Assembly: GCA_024640925.1 (NCBI GenBank)
Contig: JAHEEB010000210.1
Span: 1 to 6,997 of the forward strand
Direction: 5' to 3'
DNA length: 6,997 bases
Source: Bacteroidota bacterium
Lineage (GTDB): Bacteria > Bacteroidota > Bacteroidia > Bacteroidales > UBA10428
The translations under genes were made by a program, and so were the position numbers. This document shows, in pieces, positions 1 through 6,038 of this stretch (the first letter of the stretch is position 1; each line of letters starts with the position of its first letter). The notes below the pieces were generated by a model that saw only the letters and a program-made list of their open reading frames with translations, made no database searches and had not been told where the DNA came from.

Positions 1-1242
1 ATTTCCATAATTAATGGCAAAGAAAATTATAGGGGAATAAAGGTTACCAGTCAGCCGTTTCAGAACGGATGATATACGGTAAAACTGTTTCTTTGCATTG
101 ACTTTGCCGATTTGGAGTTCATATGGTGTCATGTTCCTGGGTTTGAATACAACCGTATTATGATCGAAATACTTCCAGTCGCTTGTTACCAGACGATTCT
201 CCTTTTTTAGATCTTCATATATTTTTGTTCCTGGATAAGGAGTTAATACATTAAAGGAAACAGTACTGATTTTATTTTTTATCAGGAATTGAACGGTTTC
301 ATGAAATGTATCTTTCGTATCGGTATCAAAACCAAAGACCATGGATGCATGGATAAGAATACCCATTTTTTTAATTCGTTTAAAGGCATTTTCCAGCTGT
401 TCGATTTCATTAAAAGATTTACGTATTGCTTTTAGCTGTTCGTTCGATACGCTTTCAATTCCAAAGAATAATGCTTTGCATCCGCTTTCTGCTGCAAGTT
501 GCATTAGTTCTCTATCATTTACCAGTAAAGAGATAGATGCTTGTCCCACCCATTTTACATTTAAAGGTTTTATAGCTTTGAATAATGCTTTCGCATACTT
601 TGCATCGCCAATAATATTATCATCGAGAAACATAAAGTTCTTTGCCCCAGACTCCTTTATGTCCCTTATAACATTCTCAACAGGTATATGCCTGATTTTT
701 GCTCCAAAAAGATTTGTGACACAACAAAAATCGCAATTGTAAGGGCATCCGCGGGTTGTCATTATTGGCACAATATTAAAAAGCCTTTTTTTGATAATTT
801 TACTGAAATCTTTTGGAACATACTTTTCTAAGTCAGGTGCCGGATCGTGATATGTTCTTTCCAGTTTATTATTCTGGAAATCATTGATTAGTGTACCCCA
901 AACTCCTTCAGCTTCGCCAACTACTACACAGTCGGCATATTGCAGGGCCTCATCGGGAAGTATAGTCGGATGTACTCCACCCAATATTACCCTTCTGCCT
1001 CTTTTTTTAAATTCCCGACAAAGTTCGTATGCCCTTGGGGCATTTGCTGTCATACAGCTTATGCCTACCAGATCACACTCCTGTTCAAGATCAATATCTT
1101 CTGTTTCTTCCTCTATAATTTTAACTTGATGTTCCCGTGGAGTTAATCCTTCTATAATGTAAAGGGCAAGTTGAGGCATCATAAGACTCTTATTCGTTCT
1201 TTTTTCTGCATCAATAGTTGGAGAAATCAGGAGTATTTTCAT
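1..1242 (-). CDS. B12-binding-domain radical SAM protein (C-terminus cut by window edge)
   Basis: The minus frame is open from an ATG at 1242 to the left edge: 414 codons with no stop, so the C-terminus lies outside. The N-terminal part, about residues 1-125, starts MKILLISPT and carries the Rossmann-like cobalamin-binding pattern GGVHPT (88-93) followed by VVGEAEG (107-113), typical of class B (B12-dependent) radical SAM enzymes. The radical SAM core follows with RGCPYNCDFCC: Cys166, Cys170 and Cys173 form the CX3CX2C site for the 4Fe-4S cluster that binds SAM, and an extra Cys174 adjoins it. FLDDNIIGD and the GIES motif support the TIM-barrel core; the sequence then continues through TPYPGTKIYEDL. 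Family members often carry out radical methylations or rearrangements, but the substrate cannot be read from the sequence. The canonical DxHxxG base-off cobalamin motif is not evident, as is usual in this class. The gene stands apart from its neighbours, with 505 bp free upstream. Confidence 0.93.
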   Translation of the reverse strand, partial: MKILLISPTIDAEKRTNKSLMMPQLALYIIEGLTPREHQVKIIEEETEDIDLEQECDLVGISCMTANAPRAYELCREFKKRGRRVILGGVHPTILPDEALQYADCVVVGEAEGVWGTLINDFQNNKLERTYHDPAPDLEKYVPKDFSKIIKKRLFNIVPIMTTRGCPYNCDFCCVTNLFGAKIRHIPVENVIRDIKESGAKNFMFLDDNIIGDAKYAKALFKAIKPLNVKWVGQASISLLVNDRELMQLAAESGCKALFFGIESVSNEQLKAIRKSFNEIEQLENAFKRIKKMGILIHASMVFGFDTDTKDTFHETVQFLIKNKISTVSFNVLTPYPGTKIYEDLKKENRLVTSDWKYFDHNTVVFKPRNMTPYELQIGKVNAKKQFYRISSVLKRLTGNLYSPIIFFAINYGN

Positions 1243-1465
1243 GATTATATTTTGCGTAAGTTACAAACTCCCCTGTTACCTAACAATACCTTCTAGTATA
1301 TTTTCATCGGCTTATAAACCACTAATCAGGCTGGAACCATGGAGAATATAGCAAATAAAGCTATTCCTCCAATCCCCTGCTTTCTTTGCAAATTGTTGGT
1401 CGATGTATGAAAAAACAGTTTTTATCTTCCATGTGAAATGAAAGGGTTTTGTTATCATTATCAAT

Positions 1466-1720
1466 ATGATTACAATAATTTTACTATCTGGAAAAAAGAG
1501 CAGATGCCATCGTTTAATCCCTGTGATTGTTGCTTTTACAGGAGTTGTATTTTTTGTGCAACAGGTAAAATCCCGTCCTTTAAATTTTAATTATACTGGA
1601 TATACTGAGAAATACGAACTGTATGAAATTAAATCAAAGGAAGCTCAGAAAGAAATTCTCGGCCCAAATATATTTCAGGTAATGAATTCTTTCGACAACC
1701 ATATCTGGTTGAATTTTTAA
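1466..1720 (+). CDS. doubtful small ORF, 84 aa, one hydrophobic segment
   Basis: I do not recognise this protein. The frame starts with an ATG at 1466 and gives a short basic N-terminus (KKSRCHR, residues 10-16), one hydrophobic stretch LIPVIVAFTGVVFFV (17-31) that could be a single membrane span or signal anchor, and a polar tail rich in Tyr, Lys and Glu ending HIWLNF. In its favour, it is the longest frame in the gap and a hairpin with a T-run lies exactly at its end. Against it, there is no visible promoter element or ribosome site, a second open frame (1438-1590) overlaps it, and a frame of 84 codons can arise by chance. It could also be the decayed end of a lost gene. Confidence 0.22.
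   Translation: MITIILLSGKKSRCHRLIPVIVAFTGVVFFVQQVKSRPLNFNYTGYTEKYELYEIKSKEAQKEILGPNIFQVMNSFDNHIWLNF
1696..1718 (+). terminator. possible intrinsic terminator, plus strand
   Basis: CAACCA (1696-1701) pairs perfectly with TGGTTG (1706-1711) across the loop TATC. The stem is followed by AA and five Ts ending at 1718. The orientation fits the end of a plus-strand transcript from the gap; the minus-strand side has no T-run after the stem. The following ATTTTTAAAAAT (1713-1724) is itself a perfect palindrome, so some of this could be chance in AT-rich DNA. Confidence 0.35.
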
Positions 1721-1747
1721 AAATCAACGAATTGAAAACCTGACTTA

Positions 1748-2119
1748 TTAAAATGGAAGATCATCCTCCGTAAGAGGTGGTGCTGAAAAATCAGGTGCGT
1801 CATTTGACGAATCGAACTGTTCAGCAGGTTGCTGGCTTGAGCTTGATGATTTCGATGCATTTTCAACTTTCCAGGCTTTTACATCGGTATACCAGCGGCC
1901 ATTAAATTCACGGCTTTCGATATCAAAAGAAACTTTAACACTATCACCTTCTTTCATGGGGAATTGGTCTATTTTATCGCCCCAGAGGTTAAAACAGATT
2001 TTTTTTGGATATTGTTCGCTTGTTTCAATAACATACTCGCGTTTACGCCATTTGCCATTGCGGCCTTCGCCAGTTTGTTCGGCTAAAAGTTGAATAACTT
2101 TTCCTGTAGTTTCCATCAT
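1748..2119 (-). CDS. DUF3127 domain protein, OB-fold-like, with SSB-type acidic tail
   Basis: This 123-residue protein matches the DUF3127 family pattern. Residues 3-86 contain TGKVIQLL, KWRKREYVIET, a YPKKICFNLWGDKIDQF segment, VKVSFDIESREFNGRWYTDVKAWKVE, and the beta-rich character of an OB-fold. A Ser/Gln-rich flexible linker (about 88-115) leads to an acidic tail ending TEDDLPF. The layout of fold, low-complexity linker and acidic hydrophobic tip is that of single-stranded DNA-binding protein, whose tip recruits repair and replication partners. A nucleic-acid-binding role is therefore my inference; the family has no established function that I know of. The start is ambiguous between two adjacent ATGs (2119 or 2116); the second gives the MET start more like relatives. 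It lies 52 bp downstream of the pseudouridine synthase gene and is probably cotranscribed with it. Confidence 0.9.
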   Translation of the reverse strand: MMETTGKVIQLLAEQTGEGRNGKWRKREYVIETSEQYPKKICFNLWGDKIDQFPMKEGDSVKVSFDIESREFNGRWYTDVKAWKVENASKSSSSSQQPAEQFDSSNDAPDFSAPPLTEDDLPF

Positions 2120-2171
2120 GAGTTTGTTTCTTACAAAGAAAAAAAAATTGATTTATTTTTCCTAAAATTCT

Positions 2172-3077
2172 CTAAAACAATCTTAAAAACTTTCGTGGTG
2201 TAGGTGTTTCGAACCGCAATTTTTCGTTAGAAACAGGGTGGACAAAAGCAAGCACCCAGGCATGAAGTCCCAGACGCCCGATAGGATTGATTTCCGAACC
2301 ATATTTTTTGTCCCCAACAATAATATGGCCGATATCTTTCATATGCACCCGAATCTGGTTCTTTTTACCCGTTTCGAGGTTTACTTTTAACAGAGAATAT
2401 TTTTTATTTTTCTGAACAAGTTCATAATGTGTTATTGCTTTTTCTCCTTTTTCAGCATCCTGGCTTGAATAAACAATCAAGGCTTTACTTTCCCATATAT
2501 AAGATGTAATGGTATCATTGGTTTTATCGACAGCGCCTTCAACAACTGCCAGGTAGGTCCTTTCTGAGACTGTTTCGTGCCACGATTCCTGCAAAGCCCT
2601 CTGAATTTTCTCGCTCTTTGCGAACATCATTAATCCCGAAGTATCTCTGTCAAGCCTGTGAACGACAAATATTTTATTGGCAGGGTTTTGTTTTTTAACA
2701 TGCACACTCAACATGCTGTATGCATTCTTTGATTTTTCTTTGTCCGTTGCTATGGATAGAATTCCGGCATGCTTATCAATTACAACCAGGTATTCGTCTT
2801 CATAAATAATAGTAAAACCTTGGTATGACTTCTCCTTCGATAGTTTGACACTGCTTATTTCTACTGTCTGGCCTGGTATCAATGGTTGATCGAATTGAGT
2901 AACAACCTCTCCGTTTACCAGAACCTGTTTATCCCGTAAAAGTGTTTTAATGTTGTTCCTGTTTTTATGAGGGAGTTTAGCAATCAGGAATTTCATTAAC
3001 TCACTGCTTTCGGTTACCTGTATAATGGTATCATTTTTTTTAGTCGATCTTACCTGTGTCGAATTAATCCTTTTCAT
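2172..3077 (-). CDS. RluA-family RNA pseudouridine synthase with S4 domain
   Basis: The 301-residue product isomerises uridine to pseudouridine in structured RNA, most likely 23S rRNA. About residues 25-78 form an S4 RNA-binding domain (ELMKFLIAKL, LLRDKQVLVNGEVV, PGQTVEI). The catalytic domain begins near 88 (IIYEDEYLVVIDKHAGILS) and contains the family signature VVHRLDRDTSGLM, with the nucleophilic Asp143, then RTYLAVVEG (173-181), the LETGKKNQIRVHMKDIGHIIVGDKKYG block (235-260) and LHA (271-273). Length and domain order match RluA/RluC/RluD enzymes. The N-terminal 20 residues are polar and basic with no homology that I recognise. The start overlaps the 3' end of ywbE by 14 bases, which points to one transcript and possibly coupled translation. 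The exact target uridine cannot be told from sequence, so no specific rlu symbol is given. Confidence 0.95.
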   Translation of the reverse strand: MKRINSTQVRSTKKNDTIIQVTESSELMKFLIAKLPHKNRNNIKTLLRDKQVLVNGEVVTQFDQPLIPGQTVEISSVKLSKEKSYQGFTIIYEDEYLVVIDKHAGILSIATDKEKSKNAYSMLSVHVKKQNPANKIFVVHRLDRDTSGLMMFAKSEKIQRALQESWHETVSERTYLAVVEGAVDKTNDTITSYIWESKALIVYSSQDAEKGEKAITHYELVQKNKKYSLLKVNLETGKKNQIRVHMKDIGHIIVGDKKYGSEINPIGRLGLHAWVLAFVHPVSNEKLRFETPTPRKFLRLF

Positions 3078-3270
3078 TGTTTACTATTTCTTTTACTCTT
3101 CCGATTTGCCCATCTTCTAATCTTACTTTTATTCCATGAGGGTGAGATGGGGAATTTGTTAATATGTCTTTTACGACCCCCTCAGTAAGTTTGCCAGTTC
3201 GTTGATCCTTTTTTAAAACAATCATAACAAGCAGTCCCGGTTTAATGAGACTTCTTTTCGTGCCTTCCAT
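3064..3270 (-). CDS. ywbE: YwbE family protein (DUF2196)
   Basis: This 68-residue protein carries the compact YwbE signature nearly in full: LKKDQRTGKLTEG (19-31), VKDILTNSPSHPHGIKVRL (33-51) and DGQIGRV (53-59). The family is widespread, small and basic with a beta-rich KOW-like look; its molecular role is not established to my knowledge. The frame stays open upstream to an ATG at 3405, but the extra 45 residues (ILSFNVHLCSHFCIIFCIRFS and so on) do not belong to the family, and homologues begin just before KR-x(3)-PG-L, so the ATG at 3270 is chosen. No Shine-Dalgarno sequence precedes it, as is usual in Bacteroidota. It is first in the cluster and overlaps the pseudouridine synthase gene by 14 bases. 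Confidence 0.93.
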   Translation of the reverse strand: MEGTKRSLIKPGLLVMIVLKKDQRTGKLTEGVVKDILTNSPSHPHGIKVRLEDGQIGRVKEIVNNEKD

Positions 3271-3358
3271 AGAAAATCGAATACAAAATATAATACAAAA
3301 ATGGCTACAAAGATGGACATTAAAACTCAGAATGAATACTTTTCGGAATGCATTTAAA

Positions 3359-3390
3359 GAAATATACTGAAAAACAGAATCCATTCCAAT
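3359..3390 (-). promoter_or_regulatory. tentative Bacteroidota-type promoter for the ywbE cluster
   Basis: Reading the minus strand, ATTG (3390-3387) is followed after 20 bases by TATATTTC (3366-3359). Each differs by one base from the Bacteroidota consensus TTTG and TAnnTTTG, and the spacing fits the 19-21 expected. It would give a leader of roughly 80 bases before the ywbE ATG. It is the best candidate in the divergent spacer 3271-3507, but with one mismatch in each element it is weak. I saw no comparable element for the plus-strand gene starting at 3508. Confidence 0.25.
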
Positions 3391-3507
3391 TAAATTTTCT
3401 GGCAAACAGGCAGAGGGTTTTAATTTTTAAAGTAATTTTAGTGAAAGGTATAATCTCTCTTTTTACAGTAATGAAATCTATATAAAGAAACTTTAAATCC
3501 CTGATTT

Positions 3508-4776
3508 ATGAATCAATTCCGAAAAGTTAGATCTTTAGTCCGAAAGTTGTTTTTAGGTTTTGTCGGGCTGTTTATTTTTACCATGACCTTTTCACAAAAT
3601 CCCGATACAATAAAGAACCATCTTTATAATCCAAATAATTACCCCTCTCAGGACACAACCCCGGTGATTGATTCAAGAGAACAATTTATTCGTGATTCGA
3701 TTGCTGCAAGAGAAAAATTCATACAGGACTCGATTGCCGTACGATTAAAATTCATACAGGATTCAATAGCCCGTCGTCAGCGAATGCACGACTCAGTAGT
3801 TTTTTTGAAAAAGGAACTGCCAAAGCTTCTTGAGGCATCATTAAAAACTATTTCAGACCAGATTGTGGCATTTGTCAGAGATATTCCTGTTATTGGCGAT
3901 TCAATGCTTGGTAATTTTACCTATGGATTATTGCCTTTTTCTTTGGAACAGCCTTTTACACCATGGAAACCCAATGTCAGTTTAACGGGTAAATCCATAA
4001 AGTTCAAGTCAGACAAGACTACACAGAAAGTAATATCCATGCAGGTACCATTCATGACTTGCTCCTTTGGTTATGGGAATAATCTGATTATTATTAACGA
4101 ACAAAGCGCCGTTTTAAATAACAGGTGGGGGAATTATTATAAGATGCCAATCGATTCCGTATTTTATGACAAGTCAGGCAGGGTTGCGAAGATAAAGCGT
4201 TATGTCAATTTTTACCAGGCCTCTGCCACGTATCAGAAAGGAGCTTTTTTATTTACTCATCTTTCAGAAGTTAAACAGTTTGAGTACAACACTTCCAATC
4301 AAATTTCAAAATTTCAGGTTGTAAGCTTTTGCGACCGATGGAAAGCAGCAGATCCTAAAAAGGTCTGCAATATTGCAAATTATACGATAACAAAACAGGG
4401 CAACAATTATCTGGTTAACAGGCAGAACGATCCAAGAAATAATTTCTCCGATGGAAATTTCACAAGTGAATTTGATGAAAATCATACACTAAAGAGTCTT
4501 GCTTTTACTAATGCATCAAAAACCGAGGAATGGACAACTTTTGTGGAGTTGAATGAAGCAGGCGATGTTAGCAGATATATATATAAGGTAAAAGGGGTGG
4601 TGAATAAGACATTACTTGTCAATTATTACCTTAATGATCCGAAAGCTCCTTTTAAGGTGGAAACGATTACCTGTATTTTCGAAGATGATAATATAAGTTA
4701 CTGGCAGCAAAACAATATGACAGGGAAGGTGCGGGAACGCAGCAGGGTTACCGGGGAGTGGGGCCCCTGGAAATAA
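3508..4776 (+). CDS. secreted protein of unknown function with DSI repeats, 422 aa
   Basis: I do not recognise a named family. The N-terminus is a clear type I signal peptide: basic MNQFRKVRSLVRK, hydrophobic LFLGFVGLFIFTMT, and likely cleavage after FSQ (residue 30). No lipobox cysteine is present, so a periplasmic or exported soluble protein is expected. After a Pro/Asn-rich linker, residues 57-99 carry about four tandem 11-residue repeats of the form R-x-K-F-I-Q-D-S-I-A-x, predicted to be helical and charged. Residues about 140-422 look beta-rich, with strand-turn patterns such as VFYDKSGRVAKIKRYVNFY, KQFEYNTSNQISKFQVVSF and YIYKVKGVVNKTLLVNYYL that resemble text-book antiparallel sheet or YD-like hairpins. 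There are few Cys (residues 185, 275, 287, 386 by count). The gene stands alone between a divergent promoter region and a terminator. Start choice follows the signal peptide. Confidence 0.85.
   Translation: MNQFRKVRSLVRKLFLGFVGLFIFTMTFSQNPDTIKNHLYNPNNYPSQDTTPVIDSREQFIRDSIAAREKFIQDSIAVRLKFIQDSIARRQRMHDSVVFLKKELPKLLEASLKTISDQIVAFVRDIPVIGDSMLGNFTYGLLPFSLEQPFTPWKPNVSLTGKSIKFKSDKTTQKVISMQVPFMTCSFGYGNNLIIINEQSAVLNNRWGNYYKMPIDSVFYDKSGRVAKIKRYVNFYQASATYQKGAFLFTHLSEVKQFEYNTSNQISKFQVVSFCDRWKAADPKKVCNIANYTITKQGNNYLVNRQNDPRNNFSDGNFTSEFDENHTLKSLAFTNASKTEEWTTFVELNEAGDVSRYIYKVKGVVNKTLLVNYYLNDPKAPFKVETITCIFEDDNISYWQQNNMTGKVRERSRVTGEWGPWK
3676..3804 (+). repeat. 33-bp in-frame tandem repeats (about 4 copies, 11 aa each)
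   Basis: Units at 3676-3708, 3709-3741 and 3742-3774, plus a diverged unit at 3775-3804, encode REQFIRDSIAA, REKFIQDSIAV, RLKFIQDSIAR and RQRMHDSVVF. Units two and three share a 15-base identical core (3714-3728 and 3747-3761), so at least these two look recently duplicated at DNA level, while units one and four have drifted. The 11-residue period is compatible with a right-handed coiled coil or long helix. Confidence 0.85.
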
Positions 4777-4800
4777 TGATTCGGTTTATCATTGTTTTTT
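4772..4800 (+). terminator. intrinsic terminator overlapping the stop codon
   Basis: AATGAT (4775-4780) pairs with ATCATT (4788-4793) around the loop TCGGTTT. The stem extends outward through a U-G and two A-U pairs (4772-4774 with 4794-4796) and runs into six Ts (4795-4800). The TAA stop of the secreted-protein gene (4774-4776) lies inside the left arm. The stem is AT-rich and so not strong, but position and T-run fit well. Confidence 0.55.
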
Positions 4801-4905
4801 ACCTGCTTTAATTCTGATTCTATTGCATTTAGCATTGAGATGAAGTAATTTTCTTACTTAAAAAAAGAAATAGTCAAAATGAATACAAGTATTCGATTAA
4901 TGTAT

Positions 4906-4913
4906 TATTTTTG
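4906..4913 (+). promoter_or_regulatory. Bacteroidota -7 promoter element for the GH43 gene
   Basis: TATTTTTG at 4906-4913 matches TAnnTTTG exactly, 42 bases before the GH43 ATG. No TTTG -33 element is found at the expected 19-21 base distance (about 4881-4886 reads AT-rich, no TTG), so activity may depend on an activator, or the match may be chance in AT-rich DNA. Its location between a terminator and a lone gene supports it. Confidence 0.42.
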
Positions 4914-4955
4914 AAATTATTCTTAGGATAATATAAAATATTTAAACGAAATAAT

Positions 4956-5990
4956 ATGGCTAATTCCAGTGAACATCAAGCATTTGAAAATTTAGAATCA
5001 AAAGCCGTATCTCAACCCCTGGTAACAAATATTTACACAGCCGATCCATCAGCACATGTGTTTGAAAACAGGATATATATCTATCCGTCGCACGATATTG
5101 ATGCAGGTGTACCTGAGGATGATTTTGGAGGACATTTCTGTATGGAAGATTACCATATCCTTTCAATGGATACTCCCACCGATACAAAGGCTAGCGACCA
5201 TGGAACAGCATTGCATATAAAGGATGTCCCCTGGGCCGAAAAGCAGATGTGGGCGCCGGATGCTGCGTATAAGAACGGGATCTACTACTTATATTTCCCG
5301 GCAAAAGCCAAAGATGGTGCTTTCAGAATAGGTGTAGCTACAAGTAAAAATCCTGCGGGACCTTTCAAAGCTCAACCGGAGGCTATTAAAGGAAGTTTCA
5401 GTATCGATCCTTGCTCCTTTGTTGACGAAGATGGAAAGGCTTATTTGTATTTCGGAGGCATTTGGGGAGGACAATTACAAAGATGGCAAACCGGCAAATT
5501 TATTGCTGATGTGAAAACTCCTTTCGATTTGGAACCGGCTGATAATGCCCTTGCTCTTTGTGCAAAGGTTGCCCGCCTAACTGAAGATATGCTTGAATTT
5601 GATGAAAAACCACGCGACCTTGTTATTCTTGACGAAAATGGCAATCCATTATTAGCCGGGGATCATAACAGAAGATTTTTTGAAGCATCGTGGATGCATA
5701 AATATAACGGGAAATACTATTTCTCATATTCTACTGGGGATACACATTTTATTTGTTATGCAATAAGCGACTCACCATATGGGCCGTTTACCTACAAAGG
5801 AATTTTATTAAACCCTGTAATTGGTTGGACAAATCATCATTCTGTTGTTGAGTTTAAAGGTAAATGGTACCTTTTCTACCACGATTGTGTCTTATCGGAA
5901 GGTAAAACCCATCTGAGATGTGTAAAATGTACGGAGATTTTTTATAATCCCGATGGAACCATTCAAACTGTAAATGCTTACAAACTATAA
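4956..5990 (+). CDS. glycoside hydrolase family 43 (arabinosidase/xylosidase type), cytoplasmic
   Basis: This 344-residue protein shows the GH43 five-bladed beta-propeller with all three acidic active-site residues at expected places: Asp30 in YTADPSAHVF (general base), Asp151 in SIDPCSFVDEDGKAYLYFGG (pKa modulator/orienting), and Glu243 in RRFFEASWMHKYNGKYYFSYSTG (general acid). MWAPDAAYKNGIYYLYF (99-114) and GWTNHHSVVEFKGKWYLFYHD (290-310) are further family blocks; the His pair there is commonly part of the central metal or substrate site. Relatives release arabinofuranose or xylose from oligosaccharides with inversion. Substrate choice cannot be settled here. There is no signal peptide and no additional carbohydrate-binding module, so a cytoplasmic role on imported oligosaccharides is inferred. 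No SusC/SusD or transporter gene is nearby in the window. It has its own -7 element and is probably monocistronic, converging on folA with 48 bp between stops and no clear terminator there. Confidence 0.93.
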   Translation: MANSSEHQAFENLESKAVSQPLVTNIYTADPSAHVFENRIYIYPSHDIDAGVPEDDFGGHFCMEDYHILSMDTPTDTKASDHGTALHIKDVPWAEKQMWAPDAAYKNGIYYLYFPAKAKDGAFRIGVATSKNPAGPFKAQPEAIKGSFSIDPCSFVDEDGKAYLYFGGIWGGQLQRWQTGKFIADVKTPFDLEPADNALALCAKVARLTEDMLEFDEKPRDLVILDENGNPLLAGDHNRRFFEASWMHKYNGKYYFSYSTGDTHFICYAISDSPYGPFTYKGILLNPVIGWTNHHSVVEFKGKWYLFYHDCVLSEGKTHLRCVKCTEIFYNPDGTIQTVNAYKL

Positions 5991-6038
5991 AGAAAAGGGT
6001 TGAAGTGCTTAAAGGTATGAGTTACATCGAGTGTTACG

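Larger units (their letters stand above)
1243..1747. other. 505-bp gap without a secure gene
   Basis: This stretch lies between the start of the minus-strand radical SAM gene and the end of the minus-strand DUF3127 gene. It should hold the radical SAM promoter and the trailer of the upstream cluster. I found no exact TAnnTTTG element on the minus strand here. An imperfect AT-rich hairpin lies around 1344-1367 (GAATATAGC facing GCTATTC with a 2-base bulge), without a T-run on either side. The only coding candidates are on the plus strand: the 84-codon ORF at 1466-1720 and a Cys-rich 50-codon frame at 1438-1590. Neither matches a family I recognise. No tRNA or rRNA sequence is apparent. Confidence 0.6.

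Noticed and set aside
341..742. 133-codon plus-strand frame inside the radical SAM gene
   Set aside because: It lies antisense to a strongly supported gene with intact motifs, and its Ser/Phe-rich translation resembles no family.
884..1146. Two plus-strand frames (81 and 68 codons) antisense to the radical SAM gene
   Set aside because: Shadows of the cobalamin-binding region; no domain or start signal.
1344..1367. Imperfect hairpin upstream of the radical SAM gene
   Set aside because: Bulged AT-rich stem with no T-run; no link to a known riboswitch or RNA family that I could see, including cobalamin riboswitch features.
2127..2141. Small inverted repeat (TTTCTT-ACA-AAGAAA) just before the DUF3127 start
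   Set aside because: Short AT-only stem in a low-complexity A/T stretch; too weak to call a terminator or attenuator, though it sits 7 bases before the ATG on the minus strand.
3271..3405. N-terminal extension of the YwbE frame to the upstream ATG at 3405
   Set aside because: The extra 45 residues are hydrophobic and Cys-rich, unlike the family, while homologues start at the internal Met just before KR-x(3)-PG-L; the region also holds the candidate promoter.
3449..3454. TATAAT, an E. coli-like -10 box, before the secreted-protein gene
   Set aside because: No TTGACA at a proper distance, and Bacteroidota promoters use TAnnTTTG rather than this pattern; AT-rich DNA gives such words by chance.
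4960..5644. Three minus-strand frames under the GH43 gene
   Set aside because: Shadows of a strong GH43 coding sequence with complete catalytic residues.
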